Below, one piece after another: positions 23,695-32,099 of a stretch of 64,000 bases of DNA; positions within the stretch are counted from its first letter, which is position 1, and every line of letters starts with the position of its first letter. The stretch comes from Molanna angustata (lineage: Eukaryota > Arthropoda > Insecta > Trichoptera > Molannidae), in contig OY754970.1 of the NCBI GenBank assembly GCA_963576475.1, forward strand, positions 40,371,447 to 40,435,446, given 5' to 3'. A model generated the notes under the pieces. It did not search any database and had not been told where the DNA came from. It saw only the letters and a program-made list of their open reading frames with translations. The position numbers were made by a program, and so were the translations under genes.

Positions 23695-24794
23695 TATTGA
23701 TAAGATAAAATTATATTATTAAATAACAAGTCAAGGGTATGCATTCGATTCAACAGGGTGTCACTTATAATAATAGATAATACGTAGAATATAATTAATA
23801 CAAAAAAAAAATATTGGAGGCCATATAGTGAGTGAATGTGATATTCGTGAATGTGACAAGTGTAAATAGAAAATGACAAATTCAACAAATCATTACTATG
23901 TTTTGTCTGATGCAATACATATGGTGTAGATATGTATAAAAAGGTTCTAATAAATAACATGTTTTTATTTATATGCATGTAAGTAAGTGTACATAATATG
24001 CATATTTTATTTAATCTATGTATATTGATGAGAAATATATTTAAAGTAAGTAATAATGTAGGTTGAAAATATGTCATTATAAAATATTGAGGTGGCATAC
24101 GATACAACCAAGTGAAAATATGAATGAATTGCATGTGAGTGATATGATATTGAATGTATAGTGTATAAGCACTATTGTAATAGTTGATGGTATTATCCGA
24201 GAATGACGAATGCGCACAGTCTACGCTACCTAAATTAATTAATATGATAAAATAAGAAGGAACACTTACCCATTTTTGACAGTTGAAACAATAAATATCA
24301 AAGAAATAATTACGAATGATATTTGCATTAGTTATGTACATAAAAATCGAATCAAAGAACGTTATCCGAGAATTTATGAGTGCGAGCGGGACAGATATAG
24401 ACTTATCGGTGCAGTCGGCATCGACAATAATGTTTACAGCAATATTGATATAACCAGTATTTCTCAACACGTTGGGACGTGGTCGGTGACAATTAATAAA
24501 CATGAAAGGAATGAGTAAACTGGAGATGAGATAGATGATTATATGTGTGTGGTGAATTCGGGATGGAAAGAAATAGAATGGAATGACCGGAGAATCAGTG
24601 GAATCTGAGGGAGCTACGGATAGCAGGAGAAGTTGGCAACTGAATATTAGGCGATCTTGGTTAGGTCGTCCTCTCTTGAAACCAATATCGGTGGGGATGT
24701 TGTGTTCTTCCGAACGTAAATCCGGCAATTCTTCAACCAGACAAATTGATATTCCTTCTCCTTGGCAGTTGCTCGAGCAAGATGAAAAAGGTGC
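23694..24794 (-). CDS. Unrecognised middle frame between LINE ORF1 and ORF2
   Basis: A stop-free frame of 366 codons fills the gap between ORF1 and ORF2. It lies in the -1 frame relative to ORF1, overlaps the last 148 bp of ORF1, and ends in TAA at 23696-23694, whose last A begins the ORF2 ATG (TAATG). There is no ATG near its start; the first usable near-cognate codon noted is TTG at 24728. After the ORF1 overlap the translation is rich in I, Y, F, L, H and N, with hydrophobic stretches near residues 62-79, 215-236 and 304-322 counted from the TTG. No family was recognised. In DNA this AT-rich a stop is expected roughly every 12-15 codons (my rough composition estimate), so openness by chance is very unlikely. 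No classical slippery heptamer was seen in the overlap. A GGGTAAGT donor-like site at 24269 offers an alternative, spliced reading. Whether it is translated is unknown. Confidence 0.45.
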   Translation of the reverse strand, partial: APFSSCSSNCQGEGISICLVEELPDLRSEEHNIPTDIGFKRGRPNQDRLIFSCQLLLLSVAPSDSTDSPVIPFYFFPSRIHHTHIIIYLISSLLIPFMFINCHRPRPNVLRNTGYINIAVNIIVDADCTDKSISVPLALINSRITFFDSIFMYITNANIIRNYFFDIYCFNCQKWVSVPSYFIILINLGSVDCAHSSFSDNTINYYNSAYTLYIQYHITHMQFIHIFTWLYRMPPQYFIMTYFQPTLLLTLNIFLINIHRLNKICILCTLTYMHINKNMLFIRTFLYISTPYVLHQTKHSNDLLNLSFSIYTCHIHEYHIHSLYGLQYFFFVLIIFYVLSIIISDTLLNRMHTLDLLFNNIILSYQ

Positions 24795-25555
24795 TTATTA
24801 GATTTAGTCAGGTGATCGCTTATGTAAATATTTTTGTCAGCACCAGGAAGTCCGCAACTCTTGGTAGATAAACCCTTTCTCATTTTAACGGCAGCAAGAA
24901 AGTTATTTTTTAAATCGATATTGGCGAATTTCACTATTATTGATTTAGGATGTTGCGTGGTGGTGGCAGATGCTACTCTAGTTGAGAAATTTATGTCCTT
25001 TGTATCCAATGGCACGTTGAGTGTGTTTGCAATTTTCAAGATTATATGATGTGTGTTTTCATCTTTAAGTTGAGGAATTCCTCTAATCTCCAAATTTTGC
25101 TGTCGACACCACTGCTCCCGATTGTTTGCCTCTTTCTCAAGTCTGGCAACTCTGGTGTGGAGAGAAGCAACCTCAATCTCCAGAGTGTCAATTTTATTTA
25201 TTTTCTTTTCCAGTTCCGTAAATTTCGAGGCAAATGTATCCATCAGAGAATTATTGTAATTAATGGATTTCTTTAAGTCCGCCATTTCGCAGGTTAACTC
25301 ATTAACTTGAGTTTTAATACTTTTCAATGAGGATAGTTCTTCGTTCATACGTTGAAGTTCCCTGATAATGGAAGATTCACTGTTGATTCCGGGGATGGTT
25401 TTACATGATTGACATTTCCAGTTATTTTTTTTTTCCTGCGACAATTTACGAAAGTTAATTTCAGTGATACCTCCGCAAGCAAAATGATAGTTTTTGTTAC
25501 AAATCTTGCAAAAAACTCCATCGGTAATAAGGGTGTTACACGTTGCACAATCCAT
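24647..25555 (-). CDS. LINE ORF1: zinc finger, coiled coil, FP-like domain
   Basis: 302 residues. Residues 3-51 contain C3-C6, C16-C19, H24-C27 and C48-C51, the C4HC3 spacing of a PHD-type finger. Residues about 60-150 are a heptad-rich coiled coil (ELQRMNEELSSLK, FTELEKKINKIDTLEIEVASL), probably for trimer- or dimerisation as in L1 ORF1 proteins. Residues about 155-285 (NLEIRGIP, KSIIVKFANIDLKNNFL, IYISDHLT, FVWLKNCRIYVRK) match the FP25K-like/L1-ORF1 RNA-binding region often annotated as Baculo_FP in insect LINEs. The protein would coat LINE RNA and form the RNP with ORF2; that role comes from the family. The start is the first ATG, directly before the first Cys pair. No breaks. Confidence 0.9.
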   Translation of the reverse strand: MDCATCNTLITDGVFCKICNKNYHFACGGITEINFRKLSQEKKNNWKCQSCKTIPGINSESSIIRELQRMNEELSSLKSIKTQVNELTCEMADLKKSINYNNSLMDTFASKFTELEKKINKIDTLEIEVASLHTRVARLEKEANNREQWCRQQNLEIRGIPQLKDENTHHIILKIANTLNVPLDTKDINFSTRVASATTTQHPKSIIVKFANIDLKNNFLAAVKMRKGLSTKSCGLPGADKNIYISDHLTKSNKHLFHLARATAKEKEYQFVWLKNCRIYVRKNTTSPPILVSREDDLTKIA

Positions 25556-25841
25556 TTCTTCCGATAAATTTGGGAACTACTGAAGATTACTGTCAAGGTG
25601 ACATGTACAACTTGCTATCGAAATGCACAACACTTCACAATAATTGAACGGCGGTAGTTTTTAAATACCTATTAAGTAATGTCAATAAACACAGTAAATT
25701 TAAATTGGATATTTTAAACACAATGAGTGTATAAAACTGTTTACCAGTATAAGTATCGATACTTTAATATACTATCGAATGTGGTATCGATACTTCTATT
25801 GAGTACCTACTAGTATCGAAAAAAAAAAAAATGTTAAAAAA
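25556..25841 (-). promoter_or_regulatory. LINE 5' UTR/promoter with two TATCGATA sites
   Basis: About 286 bp between the inferred LINE 5' end and the ORF1 ATG. Two palindromes GTATCGATAC lie at 25753-25762 and 25784-25793, 31 bp apart, with related TATCGAA half-sites near 25773 and 25814. TATCGATA is the DRE bound by DREF in insects and its CGATA core is also read by BEAF-type factors, both typical of housekeeping promoters. That these sites drive the LINE is inference. Confidence 0.5.
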
Positions 25842-26808
25842 AATTTGATATACCATCATTATTTCTTATCAAATCGTTTTGAAAAAAATAATTTAGATAG
25901 TTTGGATATTAATAAATAAAAATATACCTTAACTTCTTGATAATTTTCAGTATAAATTCTTATAGAAAAATAATGGCATACCCCGATTTTCAACGTTTAT
26001 CATATATTTTTAATAAACTATAAGGCGTAGAGTAATATATTTTTTTTTAAATTAAAGAAGACAAAAATATCTAGAAAAATATGATGTGACGTTGCATTAA
26101 TGCTTCAGGTTTAGTAAATAAACCTAAAAAAACATTTATTAACAAATTTGTTTCAGGTTAAAATAAAACAAAACTTCAGTTTTAAGTTCCACTGTAATAA
26201 TTTAATAGGACACTAACTAGTATCGGTCATCCAGTGACCATCTTCAGAGTGAGTGTTCAGAGTGTCAGAGTGACACTCTGAAGATGGTCACTGGATGACC
26301 GATACTAGTTAGTGTCCTATTAAATTATTACAGTGAAACTTAAAACTGAAGTTTTGTTTTATTTTAACCTGAAACAAATTTGTTAATAAATTTGCTATGG
26401 AGTTCCATCAAGAATTGTCCGTTGAGAAGTAAAATAAAGTAAAAAAACATTTATTTTCCATTCAGCGCCATTGCGTAATAAAAGTTTTTTTGGTTTATTT
26501 ACTTAACCTGATGCGTTAATGAACATCATATCATATTTTTCCAGGTATTTTGTTCTTCTTTAATTTATAAAAAAAAATATTGTTCTATACCTTATATTTT
26601 TTTAGAAATTTAAGATAAATGTCTTAAATCGGGGTATGCTTATTATTTTCCTACAAGAATATATACAGAACATAATCAAAAAGTTAAGGTATATTTCTCA
26701 TTATTAATATCCAAACTAACTAGGTTATTTTTCTCAAAATGATTTGTTTAGTAATAATGATGGTATATCAAATTGAAGAAATTGGTACGTTGGCAGCAGT
26801 CACCCTCG
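25842..26808. mobile_element. Foldback element FB2, main body
   Basis: A large inverted repeat. The outer arms (about 25847-26130 and 26455-26783) are diverged but clearly mirror each other: GATATACCATCATTATT, GTTTGGATATTAATAA, TATACCTTAACTT, GCATACCCCGATTT, AATTAAAGAAGA. The inner arms (26133-26251 and 26274-26392) are almost identical, with a 22-bp spacer of AGAGTG repeats. The right arm has an extra segment of roughly 90 bp (about 26393-26440 and neighbours). The right end is GGTACGTTGGCAGCAGTCACC; its mirror lies at 20476, beyond the inserted LINE. No transposase. Confidence 0.85.
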
Positions 26809-27094
26809 CTGATACTTACCCAATTTTTTGTATGGCCGAAACTGACTTAGCATTGGATGAAACTCGTATTTTATAAATAGTAAGTAAGGCCCATTTTAAA
26901 TACGAAATGAAAACACTAAACTTTGAAAGCAGATATATTATTCAAACGAAAATTAATCCATTATTACTTTATAAAAATTATCTTCATATATGTACAAACG
27001 AAATACAACTGAAGTTGCATAATTTGATAATTTTATACGAAAATAAAACACGAAAAACCTCCTTCTAAAATTATTACAGATTCATAAAATATAA
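26809..27094. other. Noncoding spacer between FB2 and FB1
   Basis: AT-rich; nothing recognised. Confidence 0.35.
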
Positions 27095-27660
27095 TTTTTT
27101 AACAGATTTTAATTATCTCAATAGAGACGAAGTTGGAATATTTATTGTAGGAGAACCGGGAAATCAAGGCACCTACAGGGCTTACGACCTGTCATCGGCT
27201 GGTTTATGTGATCACTTTATGCGCTTGCGCAACGTTCACCAATTATGCCTTTTAATGAGATCCCTATCAATTCAATTTTGAAAGTTCTATATATTGTAAT
27301 ACTGAAATTCTTTTCGCTTGAAAATAAGGAATTTTTTTGAATTGAAAAGAGAAAATTCCTTATTTTCAAGCGAAAAGAATTTCAGTATTACAATATATAG
27401 AACTTTCAAAATTGAATTGATAGGGATCTCATTAAAAGGCACAATTGGTGAACGTTGCGCAAGCGCATAAAGTGATCACGTAAACCAGCCGATGACAGGT
27501 CGTAAGCCCTGTAGGTGCCTTGATTTCCCGATTCTCCTACAATAAATATTCCAACTTCGTCTCTATTGAGATAATTAAAATCTGTTAAAAAATATCTTTG
27601 ACTCCCGACAGGGAAAAAAAATCCAATGTTTGCGCATATGCAATAATAAAAATATTCGAT
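27095..27660. mobile_element. Foldback element FB1, long form
   Basis: Arms of about 245 bp (27095-27340 and 27350-27594) are nearly identical and separated by about 10-20 bp near TTGAATTGAAAAGAG. The right side continues for 66 bp through GACTCCCGACAGGG and GCGCATATGCAATAATAA to ATTCGAT. The matching outer segment on the left is missing, so the left end is truncated. The inner arm holds GATGACAGGTCGTAAG, GTGATCACGTAAACC and GCGCAAGCGCATAAA. No open frame of note. The DNA or RNA would fold into a very long hairpin. Confidence 0.9.
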
Positions 27661-28136
27661 AAAATATAATATTCAAGAATCCTCGTTAACATTATTTAAA
27701 TTCCCCAAAGTTTGCATTTAAATTTTGATAATTCCCATGACCGGAAATATTGGGTGTATTATGTACCTTAATACATTTCAAACTCATAAATTGATAACTT
27801 TATTTCATATGGCGAAATGATAAAAATAATAATATAATTTTTGCCCATGTTTAGAGTTACAATGTTACATGTATACACATTTTAATGATTTCATGAACCT
27901 ACAAATGTTTCGAGGCACAATGATATGTCTAAATATTTTCATGATAATATTGCACGCGTGTTTCAAGGAACAATGCAAGTATTATATTGCATCAATATTT
28001 TCATAGTAAAATGTATGTACTTACGCATGTTTAAAATCAATGGGGTTGAGGTTATTAACGGGTTGATGAGAACAGTATGCCAAAGAAAACAATATGTTGT
28101 ATAATGGAAAAAAGTCCCAACTAATGGTATTTCAGC
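27661..28136. other. Noncoding, nothing assigned
   Basis: AT-rich, with loosely repeated ATGTTTCGAGGCACAATG and GTTTAGAGTTACAATG phrases near 27850, 27905 and 27955. They may be remnants of a degenerate tandem repeat, a type also seen at about 29590-29640. Confidence 0.3.
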
Positions 28137-28306
28137 ATGATCGTGAACCCGCTAAGGTCCGTCAAGTATCTAGGCCACCTCATCAACGAGGATTTGTCCG
28201 ACGATGATGAGATAGAACGCCAGAGAAGAAGCGTAAGTGCTATATCAAACATGCTCGCCCGCACATTCTATAGGTGTTCATTCCATATTAAAAGAAGTAT
28301 GTTTAA

Positions 28307-28762
28307 GGGGTAGGGTAAGGCAATGTAGGCAAGTGAAATGCAAACTTTGTTAACTATTGTATGAGAATGAACGTCCGTAAATATTACAATCGTGTGCGCC
28401 CAAGTTAGTGTATTTAAACAAGCGTTACATAAAATACTACGGTTTATTTGATTTTACAAAAAAAGTGAAAACATTGTGTAAAAACATATCCAGCCAATGT
28501 TTAGATTTATAAAATACCTATCATTTAAAAAAACATTATTGTTTCTAAGCCTTGTAAGTTTTGAGTTATGGATATAAAATCTGAGAAAAAAGGTATTATT
28601 AAAAAAATATTATGAAAAAAGTACACAAGATGAAAGAAAGTGTATCGGGCCAATGTATATACAAATAATGAGAGAATAATATATATTTTTATTGAAGACG
28701 TAACTTTTAAAAGTAAAGCGTAATGAGCATCCAAAAATTACCTTGGAGCCTACCTCGTCACC
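28307..28762. mobile_element. 456-bp non-autonomous element in a TTAA site
   Basis: It interrupts the LINE relic and is flanked by TTAA on both sides (28303-28306 and 28763-28766), the target duplication of piggyBac-type transposases. The ends are GGGGTAGGGTAAGGC on the left and, as complement of the right, GGTGACGAGGTAGGC: only partly similar, so terminal repeats are weak or degraded. Internally AT-rich with no open frame. A piggyBac-mobilised MITE is the best reading; other TTAA users are not excluded. Confidence 0.6.
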
Positions 28763-29090
28763 TTAATGCATTCTGTACGAGTATGTACACGTGCGAAATA
28801 TAGGCATCGTACAGAAGATCGACAATAGAACGACTTCGGGTGCAATATAATGACGCCTATAGAATAATCTTCGGATATCGACGATATAGCAGCGCTTCAA
28901 CCATGTTTGCGCAGGGACGATGTCAGGGATTTCTTGGTGTCCTCAGACATCGAATCGCCGCATATCGTGAGAGGGTATGGTCAAACCCTAACTCGATCAT
29001 AAAGGCTGTACAGGGGCACCAATGTCCGAGGCTATCACAAAGATGGACAGAAGTGTTAGATGATAGAAGTGAAAGACGATAATTATATCA

Positions 29091-29260
29091 TTTCTACAGT
29101 GTTTTTCTTTTCTTATATTTCATGTATATAATTTCTACAGTGTTTTTCTTTTCTTATATTTCATGTATACCTATAATTTCTACAGTGTTTTTCTTTTCTT
29201 ATATTTCATGTATACCTATACTTTCTTTTTTTTTTCTTTTCTTATATTTTATGTAAACTC
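29091..29260 (+). repeat. Tandem repeat, about 41-45 bp, 3.5 copies
   Basis: Units begin TTTCTACAGTGTTTTTCTTT at 29091, 29132 and 29177, followed by a degenerate partial copy. It lies in the 3' UTR of the LINE relic and has no coding meaning. Confidence 0.85.
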
Positions 29261-29424
29261 ATTTTTTATTTATTTATTTTATTTTCTTTAGTTGTATATA
29301 ATCTATGTATATTCTGAAAAATATTTTCTTCTTTTTTAATATTTAATGTATATTTTGTATGTAAAAATATGGTTTGTGTAGCATTGCACCCCCTGCTCTC
29401 AGACTGGAATAAAAAAAAAAAATT

Positions 29425-29488
29425 TTAAGCACTACAAAAAATAACACTCAATTATTATTAATTGAGTGTTATTATTTGTAGTGCTTAA
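29425..29488. repeat. 64-bp near-perfect palindrome
   Basis: Arms of 30 bp from TTAAGCACTACAAA to CACTCAATTA and back with a single mismatch, and a 4-bp centre. It directly follows the A-tail of the LINE relic and has TTAA at both outer ends. It could be a minimal foldback element or a transcribed hairpin. Confidence 0.85.
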
Positions 29489-30155
29489 TTGTTATTAATA
29501 TCATTAGTAAATCGGCCAGCGCCGTAAACAAATATATTATTATTATTATTATTAAAAGCGAAATGTTATAATATATATAAATATTTTCATTATTACATAT
29601 ACGCATGTTTGGAGGCACAATGTTGTATGTACATATAAATATTTTCATAATATTATCGAGAAATAAAATAAAAAAAAAATGGCGTATTACGGGTGGGCAT
29701 TTAGGACCGCCAATTTTCGCACAAAAACATTCCCTTGGCGTAATATCAGGAGGAATATATTTTTCAAATAATACGATTCTCACTCGCAAATTTTCCCTTG
29801 ATAAATTGCTTAGTCATCTTTTTCCCATAAAGCTTGCCGGATTAAATGGTATTTAGTTTCATGGGTGAAAAAAAAAAATCGTCGTTCACAAAAGAGTGAG
29901 ATATTATTGTACATACTACTAGCCTTTTCATCCAATCCCCTCTTACGAGCATCTCTATATGGGTGTACATATAACTTACATACCTACCTTACTTAGAAAC
30001 TAGGTACACGAGGCAAAGAAAAAATATTTCGATTTTGGTTCAGATAGTTGTAAAAAAGAATGTACAGATAGGTACCTATAAAACAGCATTTCATAAACAT
30101 TTTATCTCTTTAATATTAAATTTTTAATGTTCATTCGAACTATCTCGACATTTCA
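29489..30155. other. Noncoding with short ATT microsatellite
   Basis: (ATT)n of about 18 bp at 29534-29552. A GC-richer patch at 29680-29850 has overlapping frames on both strands and is unassigned. Confidence 0.3.
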
Positions 30156-30290
30156 CACAATGAGGGGTAACCAGCGACAGGTTTGCGGGTGTGCATGCTC
30201 TTAAAACAAAAGAAACACGACAGATGCGTGTATCCACACACATTAGTCTCGTCTCACAAAAAAGGCACTTCATTCGCAATATTTACATAA
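30156..30290 (+). repeat. Interspersed repeat, family C
   Basis: It shares GGGGTAACCAGCGA, TTTGCGGGTGTGCAT, CCACACACATTAGTCTCGTC and AAAAAAGGCACTTCATTC with 44066-44235 and, inverted, with 7550-7712. Confidence 0.6.
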
Positions 30291-30319
30291 AAATGTCCTT
30301 TACAATTTTTAATTTCACA

Positions 30320-30895
30320 CTTACCCGACGAGAAGTCGGTGGGACTGCCTCAGATTAACCTGGCAGATACACAAAATAATGTGTACTACAAAGCATATCA
30401 ATTGTATAATGATTTGCCAGAATTTGTGAAGGTAGCATCTGGTATAGCCGCTTTTTGTCGCCTAGGTATTGAATGCATTCTATAAAATTCCTTTGAAATA
30501 TCGTGTGCTTCCTTTGTTTTCTGTAAATTGATATTGGAATATATTCTTGTTTGTCATATTTTATATGTGTCATACTATGTAAAATTGTTTTTTTTTCCAA
30601 CATTGTTTATATTCTTTGGTTTATACTAAGTGTAAGAAAATGTAGTTATTTTTTACAAAATATACATAAATACATACATTCAAACACGCATGTGTCGTAC
30701 TTCCGTTTGGAATGCATTATCAGAAACTGATCATATGTGACACAAAAACAATATTTTTGTTTTTAATTTTATTCAGGTATATTTTATTAAGTGTGTGTGT
30801 GTGTTTGTGTGTGTATGTATGTTCGTATGCATATAACGGTTTATATGTTAGATATACTGTATCAAAAAATTTTTAGTAAATAAATAAATGAACAG
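30320..30895 (+). pseudogene. LINE ORF2 C-terminal relic and 3' end
   Basis: A plus-strand frame reads EKSVGLPQINLADTQNNVYY, KAYQLYNDLPEFVKVASG and FCRLGIECIL-stop (30328-30484). This is the typical CR1/Jockey C-terminus, where a 'N.LP..IK' block precedes the stop. A 400-bp AT-rich 3' UTR follows and ends in AAATAAATAAATG at about 30893. 5' truncated. Confidence 0.7.
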
Positions 30896-30974
30896 CTATT
30901 TTTGTTCTCCTTTTGAGGGACAGAGCACGATGGGGCATACAAAATACCTAATAATTTTCAAGTTTGAAATAAAA

Positions 30975-31415
30975 ATATAAATTTGTACCGGCGGGCGTCT
31001 GTCGTTTTGTGAACCATAAAAACAAAATAACGCTTAGGGTGACCCCACACCCAGATTGCCTCCGCAATAATGCGGGGAAATTTCTTTACTCAAGATAATA
31101 TTTTAACGGAAGCAGTTCAAATGCCATTTTAATGGGCATCCCAACATAAATATGGGCAAAGGTGCGCGCTTTTTAATGTTAAATAATAATCATTGTGAAA
31201 ATGGTTACTAAGTATGTTCAATTTTACGCCCCACTCTTGACACCCCCTCAAAAAGAATCGGGCGGAAAATATTTTATGCTCTTTCAATTCTGTTAAGCAT
31301 ATTATAATACCCGTTGGTTCCTCTTTATGGTCTATTTTTGACAATATTTTTTTTGTATATTGTGATTCACTTTGTTCGAATGACAAAATGACATTTAAAG
31401 TGTGCCACAGGTTAA
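30975..31415. promoter_or_regulatory. GC-richer island, candidate intronic element
   Basis: Single-copy, with GTACCGGCGGGCGTCTG, GTGACCCCACACCC and CCGCAATAATGCGGGG (a short hairpin). No coding match. Candidate regulatory DNA by contrast with the surrounding transposon-derived sequence. Confidence 0.2.
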
Positions 31416-31423
31416 CTTAAATA

Positions 31424-31852
31424 GCGAGGGGTTGTGGCCAGCGCTAAACTCTTTACCAACAAGTCATTCTATAAAAAAATCAAATTTTGTATGGAAAATA
31501 TACAATATTTTCATGAAATGAGTTTGTTAAATTATTATTGATTTAAATATTTTATTATGAAAACTTGATAATTCTTCAATGTCATTTTAAAAAAATGTTG
31601 TGCCTATTTACCAATTTGAAAATAAAAATATCAAATTTCCAATTTCCTGGTCACTTCGAAATATTTGACAGTTAAAAAATTGAGAAGCACTATTCAGATA
31701 TCCTACAAAATCTAATGGGGTCTAAGAGAGTAGATATAAGATATACACATATTTGCATTTCATGAAAATACTGAATATTCTCCGTACGAAATTTGAATAT
31801 TTAAAGGAGTGACATGTTAGTGAGGAGTTTAGCGTTTGCTACAACCCACTCG
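31424..31852. repeat. Family A, rearranged copy with inverted 3' ends
   Basis: The left part is a minus-oriented family A copy (GGGTTGTGGCCAGCGCTAAA at the left edge). Near 31762 it switches to a plus-oriented 3' end of the same family (TGAAAATACTGAATATT to GTTAGTGAGGAGTTTAGCG and CACAACCC equivalents). The normal 5' head with ACTCCTCACTA is missing. As a result the unit has about 90-bp terminal inverted repeats. Confidence 0.65.
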
Positions 31853-32099
31853 TTTTTGTATTGCAGTGCATTGCCGAAACAAATAGGGTTTAATATCAAT
31901 CGTAAAGAAATCATGGACTCAATTTTGATTATCTTTAATTTTATCTTATTTTCAAATTTTATATAGGACATGTATCTACGTACTTTAGTATCAAATCATA
32001 CAAATAAATTTATTTCTTAATATAAAATATAGCATTGAATGAGATTTCCAACGTCTAATAATTATATTCACAAAATAGTGAACAGTATTACTGACACTG

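Larger units (their letters stand above)
20509..25841 (-). mobile_element. Full-length non-LTR retrotransposon (CR1/Jockey-like)
   Basis: An about 5.33-kb element whose ends can be read by comparison with the uninterrupted arm of the host foldback. The 3' end is an (AAAT)n tail at 20509-20532 and the 5' end is at about 25841. AATTT flanks both sides (20504-20508 and 25842-25846) as the probable target duplication. Order on the minus strand: a 5' UTR of about 286 bp, ORF1 (25555-24647), a long middle frame, ORF2 (23694-20833), a 3' UTR of about 300 bp with U-rich runs, then the tail. Both main ORFs are intact, so it may be recent. It lies in the same orientation as the Rbp6 exon. An ORF1 with a zinc finger plus FP-type domain is common in lepidopteran CR1-group LINEs; the exact clade was not determined. 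Confidence 0.9.
28137..29422 (+). pseudogene. LINE relic split by a TTAA-flanked insertion
   Basis: The first part (28137-28306) reads NPLRSVKYLGHLINED, ERQRRSVSAISNMLAR and RSMF. The second part (28767-29082) reads AFCTSMYTCEI-stop-ASYRR, IERLRVQYNDAYRIIFG and LGVLRHRIAAYRERVW to a stop. KYLG and the LRVQYN block are the post-catalytic part of an RTE-like LINE polymerase. Removing 28307-28762 with one TTAA joins the two parts exactly in frame (ATG TTT AAT GCA TTC). One in-frame TAG replaces a likely Trp. The 3' UTR contains a tandem repeat (29091-29260) and ends in GGAATAAAAAAAA at about 29422. Endonuclease and YxDD are absent (5' truncated). Confidence 0.8.

Noticed and set aside
24276..24518. 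Plus-strand 80-codon frame opposite the LINE middle region
   Set aside because: No start context or family; it mirrors the minus-strand frame.
30900..30945. RTE-like 3' end
   Set aside because: GAGGGACAGAGCACGATGG is vaguely similar but no upstream sequence matches.
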